Shown here in pieces: positions 53,802-62,796 of a stretch of DNA of 64,000 bases. The notes below the pieces were generated by a model. That model was not told where the DNA came from. It made no database searches and was given only the letters and a program-made list of their open reading frames with translations. Every line of letters starts with the position of its first letter. Position 1 is the stretch's first letter. This stretch comes from Candidatus Gastranaerophilales bacterium (GTDB taxonomy: Bacteria; Cyanobacteriota; Vampirovibrionia; Gastranaerophilales; Gastranaerophilaceae): positions 1 through 64,000 of the forward strand of contig CALUSI010000001.1 in the NCBI GenBank assembly GCA_944323395.1. Reading direction: 5' to 3'. A program made the position numbers and the translations under genes.

Positions 53802-54090
53802 CCTTCATCAATTGAGGAGTAAGAACTTTTTGTTTTGCAAGCTCTGCAAGTTTTTTTTCTGTTGCCTTGATTTTATTTACTTTTATATTCCTTTTCATCG
53901 CAAAATATAATATCAATAAACCAAAAACAACATACTTACACTCAGAAACAGCTTTTTTAGTTTTTGCAGTTATAATTTCATCTTTTGTAGGTTTAACATA
54001 TACATCAGATTTTGCTTCATCAGCCTTTTTTAAGGACATAAATGAAGGATTCTTATAATAATTATATGTATAATTAGAAGCGATTTGCAT
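53764..54090 (-). CDS. Small membrane protein, last gene of the GH13 operon
   Basis: The 108-residue product has a polar N-terminus with NPSFMSLKK, one hydrophobic segment (around YVVFGLLILYFAMKR), and a Lys-rich helical tail. AGGTG precedes the ATG, and it begins 8 nt after the GH13 gene stop, so it likely belongs to that operon. Its 3' end overlaps deoC by 38 nt in opposite orientation. No domain recognised. Confidence 0.6.
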   Translation of the reverse strand: MQIASNYTYNYYKNPSFMSLKKADEAKSDVYVKPTKDEIITAKTKKAVSECKYVVFGLLILYFAMKRNIKVNKIKATEKKLAELAKQKVLTPQLMKVKIDELGCVVGV

Positions 54091-54098
54091 GTTAACAC

Positions 54099-55853
54099 CT
54101 ATTGTTTTTGTTTTAGAACTTCCACACCTGAAGACTCAATATTTGGTGTATCGATTTCAAATAAATGAATACGCCCTGAACCCAAATCAACATTTAATTT
54201 TCCATCTGTAGCCTGAAGAGTTGAATTTTCACCATATGACTTAAATAAATTATTTAATTTTTGAGTTTCTTTTAATCCGGGAATAATTATACTTCCGCCT
54301 TGTCTTGCATTAACATCTCTGTTCGCAACTACCAAAAGCGTTTTACCATTTAAGTGACGAGCATATGCAATAATCTGATCACCATCATTCCCCATTACAT
54401 CTAAAGGAATAAATGAGCCTTTTGTCAATACATCATGATATTTCTTATCATTTCTTACATCCAAAGTATTTCTCATAAAGTCACCACATTCAGGATGGTC
54501 ACCAATTAAAGGTCTTGAATAATTAAATATATCCGGTTTACTTCTATGTACAGTACATTCATTAGAATCTGTTTCAGTTTGTTCATCCGTAGTACCTTCA
54601 AAATCATACATATAATAATCACCTGATTGATATCCATCAAAATAATATGGATTCAACATGGGAAGTGTTGCCTGTAAACCAGAGACTAAATTAGTAAATG
54701 TAACTCCGCCATGATTCATAATTGATATATCATCATGTGTTCCGAATGAACCTATTAAAGATTTACCAGGATCAAGTTCTTGAGACATATTTATATTTTC
54801 TCTTACATAATTAATTAAATCTTGTGCTTTTGTCATTTCATGGAAAATATGATATTGACCATAGTAACTGTCAAAACCTGCTCTTAATGAATCTTGAGGT
54901 CTATCATAATTCATATTCAATTGAGGAGAAGCATCTTCATATGTATAACTTTCAGCAAGCCAAGCAAACTCTGGATCAAGTTTACGTGAATAATCTGTTA
55001 AAATATGCCAAAATTCAGTTGGTTTAGTTCTGGCTACATCACTTCTAACACCATCAACTCCCCAATTTTTAATACATTTATCAACAAATTTAATATGATA
55101 ATCCAATAACTCTTTATTTAATTCACGTTTAGATTCATCTTTCCAAGGATTAAACATTCTAATATCATTCCAACCACCAGGAGTCTTTGGTGTACCATCC
55201 TTTTCAAATGCCATTAATTCAGGTCTTTCCAAGAATAAATCATAAGAAGCACAACTTGGCAGATCAAGCATTACACTAATACCACGCTTATGACACTCAT
55301 CAGTAAAATATTTAAACTGTTCATCTGGTGTTCTTGGATCCTTAGGGTCAACTATAGCAGGATCTACCTTCAATAAATCAGCAGGCGCATAAACTGAACC
55401 GGCAGTACCAAAGGCATTCTTTTTACCCGGAGGATTTATTGGTAATACGTGTAAAGTATTAATGCCTAATTCTTTTAATTCATCAAGTCTATCAACAGCA
55501 TTGATTAATGTTCCTCGAACATCTCCTTCTCTTATAAGTTCATTACCAACATTATTCTTTGCACCTAATGAACGGATAATAACGCCCATTATAGTAGCTT
55601 CATTATTTTGGAATTTTGTTCTTAAATTATTTTTATAACCTTGAACATTGTTAGAATTATTTACAGCATTTACTTGTGTTGCGCCTACTATACCTTGATT
55701 TTGTAGATAACGTTCTAACACATTTGTCCCCATAGGCTGAACTGCTGAAGGCTGATTATTATTAGGTAACATAACAGCTGTAGGTTCGGGCATTTTCTGA
55801 ACCACGGTCATTGTTGGAGTTAAATTAAGATACTTATCTAAATAATTAGCCAT
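54099..55853 (-). CDS. GH13 alpha-amylase-family glycosidase, cytosolic
   Basis: The 584-residue product has a ~85-residue Asn/Gln/Pro-rich N-terminal extension, then a TIM barrel. Region II reads GVRSDVARTKP with D272 as nucleophile; region III is WLAESYTY with E301; region IV is FGTHDDIS with H373/D374. Region I is unusual: DLPSCAS instead of DxxxNH, so the usual His is absent. A C-terminal beta domain follows. There is no signal peptide. Catalysis on an internal alpha-glucan (or transfer) is inferred. Its ATG overlaps the upstream gene by 8 nt, so translation is coupled to a membrane protein of unknown function. Confidence 0.82.
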   Translation of the reverse strand: MANYLDKYLNLTPTMTVVQKMPEPTAVMLPNNNQPSAVQPMGTNVLERYLQNQGIVGATQVNAVNNSNNVQGYKNNLRTKFQNNEATIMGVIIRSLGAKNNVGNELIREGDVRGTLINAVDRLDELKELGINTLHVLPINPPGKKNAFGTAGSVYAPADLLKVDPAIVDPKDPRTPDEQFKYFTDECHKRGISVMLDLPSCASYDLFLERPELMAFEKDGTPKTPGGWNDIRMFNPWKDESKRELNKELLDYHIKFVDKCIKNWGVDGVRSDVARTKPTEFWHILTDYSRKLDPEFAWLAESYTYEDASPQLNMNYDRPQDSLRAGFDSYYGQYHIFHEMTKAQDLINYVRENINMSQELDPGKSLIGSFGTHDDISIMNHGGVTFTNLVSGLQATLPMLNPYYFDGYQSGDYYMYDFEGTTDEQTETDSNECTVHRSKPDIFNYSRPLIGDHPECGDFMRNTLDVRNDKKYHDVLTKGSFIPLDVMGNDGDQIIAYARHLNGKTLLVVANRDVNARQGGSIIIPGLKETQKLNNLFKSYGENSTLQATDGKLNVDLGSGRIHLFEIDTPNIESSGVEVLKQKQ

Positions 55854-58182
55854 TTACTTTACTTTCTTTTTCAACTTGTTTTTCTGTCTTACCCTTACGC
55901 CCAATTGCCAAACCAGCAAGTAATGTAACTGCAGTTAAAGCAACCATGGCTCCGCCAAATATCTTTAGCCATTTTTGTGAATTATATGTCTGTTTCGCAA
56001 CATCTTCAATTAAAGTTCTAATTGGCTTTCCGGCTAAGTTATTTCTTTCAACAGCATTTGCAGCATTAGTTACACCATCAACAGTACGTCTTGATAGTTC
56101 TGTAGTCATACCATTTTGCCAATTTGCAACTTTATTCATGAATTCTTTTCTATAAGAATTAAAGCCTTTCATTACATCATCAACCTTATCTGCTCCAATT
56201 GTTCTTGAAAGACTTTCAGCAATTGTTGTATCTGCCTCACTATCAAATAAAGCTTTCATCACTGTTTTATATTCTATTTCAGATAAGTTAAATCCTGCAG
56301 TTTTAAGTTTTTCAACGTAATCTGTAGTTGTTGCATTTAATACAAGATCTTGACAAGCCTTAACCAAACGTTTAAGAGTTTCCTGATCTGCAGTTACACC
56401 TTTTTCACCTAAAAGAGAAGCCAATTGTCTTTCAAGACTTCCGTTATTTGCTTTTCTGAATACATCAAGTGATTGCAACAATCTATAGAACGAAGACTGA
56501 GCTCCGGAAATTCTTTCAGCTGTATTTATATTAATAACATTTTCAACAGTTCCATTTTTTGTTGCTGAAGATATTTTTTCTGCCAATTTAACAAAACCGT
56601 TTGTTTTCAAATCATTACTTGCTACTGTACATACAGACTTTGCTTTATTTTGAACATTTAAAACAAAATTAGTGTCTGTTGTATTTTCATAGTTTCCAAT
56701 TAACTTCATTAACTGCTTAATCACCTTATCATATTCAGCATCATTTGAAGCCAATACAGTAAGCTTATCAATTATTATATCAATATCACCTTTAGATACA
56801 GCCTTTAATTCTTGTCCATTAAACTTTAAAGCTTTTATTAATTTATCACCAACTCTTCCCCATTGATTTGCAATGTAAGTTCCGGCTTGGTCTCCGACTC
56901 TTGCATTTATATACCTATCAAGAATTCTTTTACCTGACGCAAAATCAAGCATATTTGCATGTAAAGCTTTAATTTGATTTGATATCTGAGACAAAGTAGG
57001 TGTCTCAGCAGACATTTTAGCTTTGCCCAAAATCTGAGATAATTCTCTCGACAATTTTATTTGTTCTTTTTTAGAACCACCTGCTGCCCTAGATAATATC
57101 TCCGCAATATTTGCAAATGATTTGTTATTTATTGCTTTATTCAATAAAGATTTTTGTTGTTCACTTAATGAAGCAAAAACAGAATCATCAATTTTGCCCT
57201 TTAACGCATTACGTATAAATAATTCATCTATTTTTACGTCTGTTTTCAAAGCTGCCAATTCATCTTTTATCGCTGTTTGTACTAATGCGGAATTTGCTTT
57301 TCCACCAAGTTTTGAAGCTAATTCGGATACAGCTTTATCATCCATAACTTTATCAGCATTTTTAACAAGATAATTATCAAATCTTCTTAAAGATACAAAT
57401 TCTTTAAATCTATCTGATAAACTTCGATAATTACCATTTTGCATTGCTCTTTCTGATGAAACCATTTCAAATTTTTCAATGGCCTTTCCAATAGGTTTTT
57501 CTAATCTGTTACACAAAAGTGCACTCATCAATGGAGAAGCAAAACCTGCCGTCATCATCCATAATGTATTACCTTGCAATGCCGTTTTTTGTGCTCTTTG
57601 TTTTATAAAATTGTCTCTATCAGGTATATTTTTATTTACACCTAATTTGTCACCAATTTTGTCCAAATCTTCTCTTGAATACAAATCAGTTAAAACATAT
57701 TGAGGATCTTGGAATAACATTTTCTTACGACCTTGAGAATCAATATATTTTTGATGTATATCAACACCTGTTCTCGCCTTTAAAGGAGCTTGTATAGCAA
57801 GCTTTGGCCATAAAGACATTGAAGCAAAGAATGTTCCAAAACCGACAAATTCCATTGCCTTACTCAATTTTAAAGGATTTTTAACAAACAAATAAGATGC
57901 TAAAGCTAAAGATCCCATTTTCATAGCCAAATCATTAATTCTACCCAGTTCATGGTCATTAGCTTTACCTTTAGCAGCTTTTCCTATACTTACAATATCT
58001 TTTTTCAAATCCTTAGCATATTCTATAGGTGAACCAAAAACCCTTGAAGGAAGTAATCTACCCTTATCTCTCATTGGTTTTATTTTGCCTTCACTAGTAA
58101 AAACAAAGGCAGAATTAGCATTCTGATTTACAGATTTATTAATAGGTTGATTTGCAAGTATTGAATTTAAAACGTTTGTCAT
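55846..58182 (-). CDS. Large membrane-associated protein, unknown function (paralogue of next gene)
   Basis: The 778-residue product has hydrophobic segments near residues 85-100, 108-130 and 205-225, a long helical Lys/Asn-rich soluble part (~240-730), and a C-terminal membrane segment (GAMVALTAVTLLAGLAIG) before a charged tail. Its first ~240 residues align by eye with the 372-residue upstream gene: QAPLKARTGVD (131-141) with EAPVNLKYGID (141-151), and KIGDKLGVN (175-183) with KVGKRMGIN (208-216). No known domain recognised. Coupled to the GH13 gene (8-nt overlap). Confidence 0.7.
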   Translation of the reverse strand: MTNVLNSILANQPINKSVNQNANSAFVFTSEGKIKPMRDKGRLLPSRVFGSPIEYAKDLKKDIVSIGKAAKGKANDHELGRINDLAMKMGSLALASYLFVKNPLKLSKAMEFVGFGTFFASMSLWPKLAIQAPLKARTGVDIHQKYIDSQGRKKMLFQDPQYVLTDLYSREDLDKIGDKLGVNKNIPDRDNFIKQRAQKTALQGNTLWMMTAGFASPLMSALLCNRLEKPIGKAIEKFEMVSSERAMQNGNYRSLSDRFKEFVSLRRFDNYLVKNADKVMDDKAVSELASKLGGKANSALVQTAIKDELAALKTDVKIDELFIRNALKGKIDDSVFASLSEQQKSLLNKAINNKSFANIAEILSRAAGGSKKEQIKLSRELSQILGKAKMSAETPTLSQISNQIKALHANMLDFASGKRILDRYINARVGDQAGTYIANQWGRVGDKLIKALKFNGQELKAVSKGDIDIIIDKLTVLASNDAEYDKVIKQLMKLIGNYENTTDTNFVLNVQNKAKSVCTVASNDLKTNGFVKLAEKISSATKNGTVENVININTAERISGAQSSFYRLLQSLDVFRKANNGSLERQLASLLGEKGVTADQETLKRLVKACQDLVLNATTTDYVEKLKTAGFNLSEIEYKTVMKALFDSEADTTIAESLSRTIGADKVDDVMKGFNSYRKEFMNKVANWQNGMTTELSRRTVDGVTNAANAVERNNLAGKPIRTLIEDVAKQTYNSQKWLKIFGGAMVALTAVTLLAGLAIGRKGKTEKQVEKESKVNG

Positions 58183-58183
58183 C

Positions 58184-59302
58184 CTAACATACTACCTTTT
58201 CTTTACTTTCATCAATTAAAGATGATGATGCTTGAGAGTCAGACCCTCTACTTTTATTAAAGTCTAAAAGTGTTGATAAATTGCCTAATAAAGTCATACC
58301 AACAGCTAAACCAAGTAGGCTACGACCGGCTATTTTCACGCTTTTATTCTTATTATTAACAAACTCTTTACAACTATTAATAAATCGTTTGCCAAAATCT
58401 TTTGCAAAATTATCATATTTTGCAATGTTTTTACCTTCTTGTTTTGCAGCTTCAGCTATTTTCTTATAGTTTTGATAATTAGCAATTCTTTTTGCAGGAT
58501 TAACTACAAAATTTTCCCACGGTTTTTGCATTGCAACTCCAACACCTGTTGCTGCCCAGAAGTATGAACTCAATGTAGAGAACAATTTAGTTTTAATAAC
58601 TTTTTCTTTTATTAACGGCTTTACTTTTTGATCAGCATGGTCTAAATCTTCATCATTTATACCCATTCTCTTACCGACTTTTTCATAGTAACTATTTCTG
58701 TCTGGCCCAAAACTCTTGTTATTATAGAATAAATCCCAACGTGGAAAATCTACACTCTCATATGCTTTATGATATTCATGTGTAAGCAAATTATCAGTAT
58801 TATCCCCATCCGGAAGTTCATGAATTGCTTTCTTGTATGGTAAGTTTACATCTATACCATATTTCAAATTAACAGGTGCTTCAATCATTTTTTTTGAAAG
58901 AGTTTTACCAATACCATAGAACAGAACACCTAAGCCCATCTTTTTGCCAAGCTTTGAAGCATTGACAGCAGCGGGAGTATCAAAAAACTTACTTGCTAAG
59001 TTGAAAACAGCAATCATCATTGCACTACCAGTCAAATAAGGAACCATCCCCATAGTCAAGAATTCATAGAAATTAGAATTTTTACTACCTTTTAAACCTT
59101 TTTGAGGATATTCAGTAAAAGCTTTTACAAATTTATCAGCCTGAATTTTTAAATTAGTAGTTATCGGATGCTTTCTTTTCTCATCATACATTAAAATATC
59201 TTTATTCTCACACTCGCTTCTCTTTGTCTCTTCTTGCTTTCCAAACGACAAAGAGTTTGAACCTCTAGTATTTCTAATTTGAACCCCTACTATATTGACC
59301 AT
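58184..59302 (-). CDS. Membrane protein, unknown function, first gene of the GH13 operon
   Basis: The 372-residue product has an N-terminal polar part with NSLSFGKQ (16-23), then hydrophobic segments near 83-105, 120-132, 242-258 and 335-352. It is homologous by eye to the N-terminal part of the next gene (see that entry). A GAGGA lies before the ATG. It is the promoter-proximal gene of a four-gene minus-strand unit ending at 53764. No signal peptide; internal membrane segments only. Confidence 0.68.
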   Translation of the reverse strand: MVNIVGVQIRNTRGSNSLSFGKQEETKRSECENKDILMYDEKRKHPITTNLKIQADKFVKAFTEYPQKGLKGSKNSNFYEFLTMGMVPYLTGSAMMIAVFNLASKFFDTPAAVNASKLGKKMGLGVLFYGIGKTLSKKMIEAPVNLKYGIDVNLPYKKAIHELPDGDNTDNLLTHEYHKAYESVDFPRWDLFYNNKSFGPDRNSYYEKVGKRMGINDEDLDHADQKVKPLIKEKVIKTKLFSTLSSYFWAATGVGVAMQKPWENFVVNPAKRIANYQNYKKIAEAAKQEGKNIAKYDNFAKDFGKRFINSCKEFVNNKNKSVKIAGRSLLGLAVGMTLLGNLSTLLDFNKSRGSDSQASSSLIDESKEKVVC

Positions 59303-59558
59303 TGATTCCTCACAGATGTATACCTGTAATCATAAATATCCTAAAATAATATTATTGCTACATTATAAAAATAAAAAAAATATTTTTTACATATCTTAAT
59401 ATTAATCATAAAATTAGAATTTAAAAATATTCTTCTTGCTAAAAATAATGTTCAATTATACAATATAATCTTGTAGATAACTAATTTTAGTAATTAAACT
59501 TTTAATTCCTATCGCAAATTATTTACAAGCATTACCCAATTTAAGGAGAAGACAAAAC

Positions 59559-59831
59559 ATGTACGAAGACGAAAAGCTTATTTGCGAAGATTGCGGAAGT
59601 GAATTTGTGTTTACTGCAGGTGAACAAGAATTTTACGCAGCAAGAGGTCTTGCTAATAAACCAAAGCGTTGTCCTGAATGCAGAAAAAACAGAAGACAAA
59701 AAAATAGAAAGAAGTTATACGAAGTAACTTGTTCTAAATGCGGATGCCAAACAAAAGTTCCTTTTAAACCAATCGAAGGAAAAGAAGTATATTGTAAAGA
59801 TTGCTATAGCACAATTAAAGATGCTCAATAA
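59559..59831 (+). CDS. Zinc-ribbon protein
   Basis: The 90-residue product has two Cys4 ribbons: CEDCGSEFVFTAGEQEFYAARG ... CPECRKNR in the first half, and CSKCGCQTKVPFKP ... YCKDC in the second. The first matches the zf-trcl (probable zinc ribbon) pattern; the second matches the CxxC-dx5-like ribbon common in small bacterial proteins. A strong AAGGAG lies upstream. Its 3' end has its own terminator. Role unknown; nucleic-acid binding is plausible. Confidence 0.8.
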   Translation: MYEDEKLICEDCGSEFVFTAGEQEFYAARGLANKPKRCPECRKNRRQKNRKKLYEVTCSKCGCQTKVPFKPIEGKEVYCKDCYSTIKDAQ

Positions 59832-59848
59832 ATTTTTATAAAATACCA

Positions 59849-59876
59849 AAAAGAGATGCTCAAAAGCATCTCTTTT
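59849..59876 (+). terminator. Rho-independent terminator after the zinc-ribbon gene
   Basis: Perfect 12-bp arms (59849-59860 and 59865-59876) with loop CAAA and T-rich 3' end. It could also serve the minus-strand peptide gene that ends at 59973. Confidence 0.85.
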
Positions 59877-59972
59877 ATTATGAAATCTTCTTGTATTATC
59901 TGTTTCACTTTATTGTCACAGACACACAGTTGAGCTTCAAACATTATATTTAAAACTCATATTACCAAATAT

Positions 59973-60206
59973 CTAGGCAATAGCAGAAAAAGAACCGCAG
60001 CTGCTTCCACAAGAAGATGATCCACCTGAAAAACTATTTGCAACACTTCCGGCTGTTTCTCCACCACGATATGAAAATCTTGATTTTGAAGAAGAATTAT
60101 ATGCAACACTTCCGGCTGTTTCTCCGCCTTTAGAAGAAGAAAATAAAGCAACATGACCCGACATTCCACTTGAATTCAATAAAGAAATATAAATTCCATT
60201 ACCCAT
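59973..60206 (-). CDS. Small Ser/Gly-rich repeat peptide (candidate natural-product precursor)
   Basis: I start at the ATG at 60204-60206 since AGGAG lies 6-7 nt upstream, giving 77 residues. The peptide carries a direct repeat GGETAGSVA (27-35 and 48-56, 21 residues apart) and a C-terminal stretch GGSSSCGSSCGSFSAIA with two Cys (66, 70). No signal peptide or membrane segment. The composition and repeated core with a Cys/Ser tail resemble ribosomally made, modified peptide precursors, but I recognise no family. A radical SAM gene lies 2.6 kb away, not in the same unit. Confidence 0.6.
   Translation of the reverse strand: MGNGIYISLLNSSGMSGHVALFSSSKGGETAGSVAYNSSSKSRFSYRGGETAGSVANSFSGGSSSCGSSCGSFSAIA
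60040..60125. repeat. 23-nt direct repeat inside the peptide gene
   Basis: Identical 23-nt copies at 60040-60062 and 60103-60125, 63 nt (21 codons) from start to start, encode the two GGETAGSVA blocks. The identity at DNA level suggests a recent duplication or selection for the repeat. Confidence 0.8.
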
Positions 60207-60388
60207 TTTAAATCTCCTAATATCTTTGATAGTGTTTACATGTATATAAAAAATTTTTAAAATACCCAAAATCAGAGGAATGATTTTTTGTTACATTTCT
60301 TAATTATATTCTTAAATCACTATGATATTTATGTTTTTTCAAGTTAGTTATGGTTTAATTATTCTATAAAAAGATAATCGGAGTAGTT

Positions 60389-61660
60389 ATGAAATCACTA
60401 AAAGTCGGAATTATAGGTTTTGGAACAGTCGGAACAGGGGTATACAAAGTACTTCAATCATTTCCAAATATTGAAATCAAAAAAATTGCAGTAAAAAATA
60501 TTACAAAAAAAAGAAATATTGATAACTTTGATACAACCTTATTAACCCAAGATCCATACGAAATAGTTAATAACCCTGAAATTAATATAGTAATTGAAGT
60601 TGCAGGCGGTGTAACTCCAACTTTTGACATTCTGACTGCAGCAATTAAAAACAAAAAGCATATAGTTACTGCAAACAAAGAACTGCTTGCAAAAAAAGGA
60701 AGTGAATTATTCCAACTTGCGAAAGAGAATAAAGTTATAATTCTTTATGAAGCCGCAGTAGCAGGTGGTATACCAATAATTATGCCAATTAAAACAATTT
60801 TATGTGCAAATAAAATTACAAAAATTGCGGCTATATTAAATGGAACGACCAATTATATTTTGACGAAAATGGCAGAAAAAGAACTATCTTATGAAACAGC
60901 ACTAAAACAGGCCCAAGAATTAGGTTACGCTGAAACTGACCCGACTGGTGACGTGGAAGGATATGATGCAGCATATAAAATAGCTATTTTATCTACGATT
61001 TCTTTTAACAAAAAGGTTGATATTAATAAGATATACCGTGAAGGTATTACAAAAATAACAGCACAAGATATTAAATCTGCAAAAGAGTTAGGATATACAA
61101 TAAAACTTATTGCAATGGGACAAGTTTTAGAAAATGGAAAGATTGATGTAAGAGTTCATCCTATGCTTGTTGCAAAGAAACACCTGTTAGCAAAAGTTAA
61201 AAACGCAACAAATTCTATTATGCTGACAGGACATCCAGTAGGAGATTTAATATTTACAGGAGCAGGAGCAGGTGCTCAACCAACAGCAAGTTCTGTAGTA
61301 GGTGATTTACTTGTATTAGCAGCTGAACTTGAGGTTTCAAATTTTCCAATTCCACAAGCAATTTGCAAGCACAATGAAATAGCAGAACAAATTGATATTG
61401 GTGATACTTATAATGAATACTATATATCAATAAATGCAAGCAATAATCCTGGGGCTATTGGTGTTATAGGCACAATATGCGGTAAAAATAATATAAACAT
61501 TTCAACAATTATGCAAAAAGGTACAAAGGATGATAATACTGCAGAAATTGTTGTTATTACAGAAAAAAGCAAAGAAGCTGATGTACAAAATGCACTAAAA
61601 GAATTGTTAAAATCTGATTGTATTAAGAATATAGACAACCTATTAAGAGTTATGAACTAG
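60389..61660 (+). CDS. hom: Homoserine dehydrogenase
   Basis: Hom reduces aspartate semialdehyde to homoserine. The 423-residue product has GIIGFGTVGTGVYKVL (NAD(P) binding), KEL-type catalytic region (TANKELLAKKG), GTTNYILTKM, and ATDPTGDVEG-like ETDPTGDVEGYDAAYK. A C-terminal ACT domain (about 345-420, INASNNPGAIGVIG) suggests feedback control by threonine. Lys in AVAGGIPI-flanking region is as in the family. CGGAG precedes the ATG. thrC follows 9 nt downstream. Confidence 0.95.
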   Translation: MKSLKVGIIGFGTVGTGVYKVLQSFPNIEIKKIAVKNITKKRNIDNFDTTLLTQDPYEIVNNPEINIVIEVAGGVTPTFDILTAAIKNKKHIVTANKELLAKKGSELFQLAKENKVIILYEAAVAGGIPIIMPIKTILCANKITKIAAILNGTTNYILTKMAEKELSYETALKQAQELGYAETDPTGDVEGYDAAYKIAILSTISFNKKVDINKIYREGITKITAQDIKSAKELGYTIKLIAMGQVLENGKIDVRVHPMLVAKKHLLAKVKNATNSIMLTGHPVGDLIFTGAGAGAQPTASSVVGDLLVLAAELEVSNFPIPQAICKHNEIAEQIDIGDTYNEYYISINASNNPGAIGVIGTICGKNNINISTIMQKGTKDDNTAEIVVITEKSKEADVQNALKELLKSDCIKNIDNLLRVMN

Positions 61661-61669
61661 GAGGCTTTT

Positions 61670-62737
61670 ATGGAAAAGAATCATTATCAAGGTTTAATAA
61701 ATAAATATAGAGAATATTTACCTGTAACAGACAAAACACCTGTTATAACTTTAAATGAAGGTAATACTCCACTGATAAAAGCTAACAATCTGGCAAAAAA
61801 AATAGGTCTTAAAGGTAATGTTTATTTAAAATATGAAGGTGCAAATCCAACAGGAAGCTTCAAAGACCGAGGAATGACAATGGCTGTAACAAAAGCTGTT
61901 GAAGACGGTTCTAAAGCTATAATTTGTGCTTCGACAGGTAATACATCTGCAGCGGCTGCAGCTTATGGTGCAAAAGCTGGCGTTAGAGTATTTGTTTTAA
62001 TTCCTGATGGTTACATTGCATTAGGGAAATTATCACAAGCAATGATGTATGGTGCTGAAATTATTGCAATTCAAGGTAACTTCGATGAAGCACTTGAAAT
62101 GGTTATTGAAATTTCTAAGAATTCTCCTATAACTTTAGTTAACTCTGTAAATCCATATAGAATTGAAGGTCAAAAAACAGGTGCATTTGAAATTATTGAA
62201 GCTCTGGGTGATGCGCCTGACTACCACTTTATTCCTGTCGGAAATGCCGGTAATATTACAGCTTATTTTAAAGGTTATGAAGAATTCTTCGCACTTAAGA
62301 AATCAACTCATTTACCTAAAATGATGGGATATGAAGCTGAAGGTGCAGCAGCTATTGTAAAAGGTGAAAGAATACTTCACCCTGAAACAATTGCAACAGC
62401 AATAAGAATCGGTAATCCTGCAAGTTGGAAACAAGCTGAAAGGGCAAGAGATTTATCAAACGGTAAAATTGATTGCGTTACAGATGAAGAAATTATTGAA
62501 GCATATAAATTAATGGCTTCAACAGAAGGTATTTTAGCTGAACCTGGCAGTGCTGCTTCTGTTGCAGGACTGATTAAAGCCAATAAAATGGGACTTGTAA
62601 AAGAAGGCTCAACATCTGTTTGTATTTTAACCGGTAACGGACTGAAAGATCCTGACAGTGCAATAAAATACTCAGCTGCTGAAGTTAAGAAAACTAAAGC
62701 TGACTTACATGATATCCTAAAAGTTATTAATTTATAG
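61670..62737 (+). CDS. thrC: Threonine synthase
   Basis: ThrC makes threonine from O-phosphohomoserine with PLP. The 355-residue product has [11 protein letters not shown], where the Lys binds [18 protein letters not shown] (phosphate loop), IPVGNAGNI and [11 protein letters not shown]. It is a short cyanobacterial-type (not N-terminally extended) enzyme. It forms an operon with hom; no thrB is in the window. Confidence 0.95.
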   Translation: MEKNHYQGLINKYREYLPVTDKTPVITLNEGNTPLIKANNLAKKIGLKGNVYLKYEGANPTGSFKDRGMTMAVTKAVEDGSKAIICASTGNTSAAAAAYGAKAGVRVFVLIPDGYIALGKLSQAMMYGAEIIAIQGNFDEALEMVIEISKNSPITLVNSVNPYRIEGQKTGAFEIIEALGDAPDYHFIPVGNAGNITAYFKGYEEFFALKKSTHLPKMMGYEAEGAAAIVKGERILHPETIATAIRIGNPASWKQAERARDLSNGKIDCVTDEEIIEAYKLMASTEGILAEPGSAASVAGLIKANKMGLVKEGSTSVCILTGNGLKDPDSAIKYSAAEVKKTKADLHDILKVINL

Positions 62738-62796
62738 GTAAAAAGTAATCTTTAGTCTTAAATTCTTTTATTAAAATATAAAAGAAAGGTTTTATA

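Noticed and set aside
54099-55853. Secreted amylase
   Set aside because: No signal peptide or lipobox; the N-terminal extension is Asn/Gln/Pro-rich and polar.
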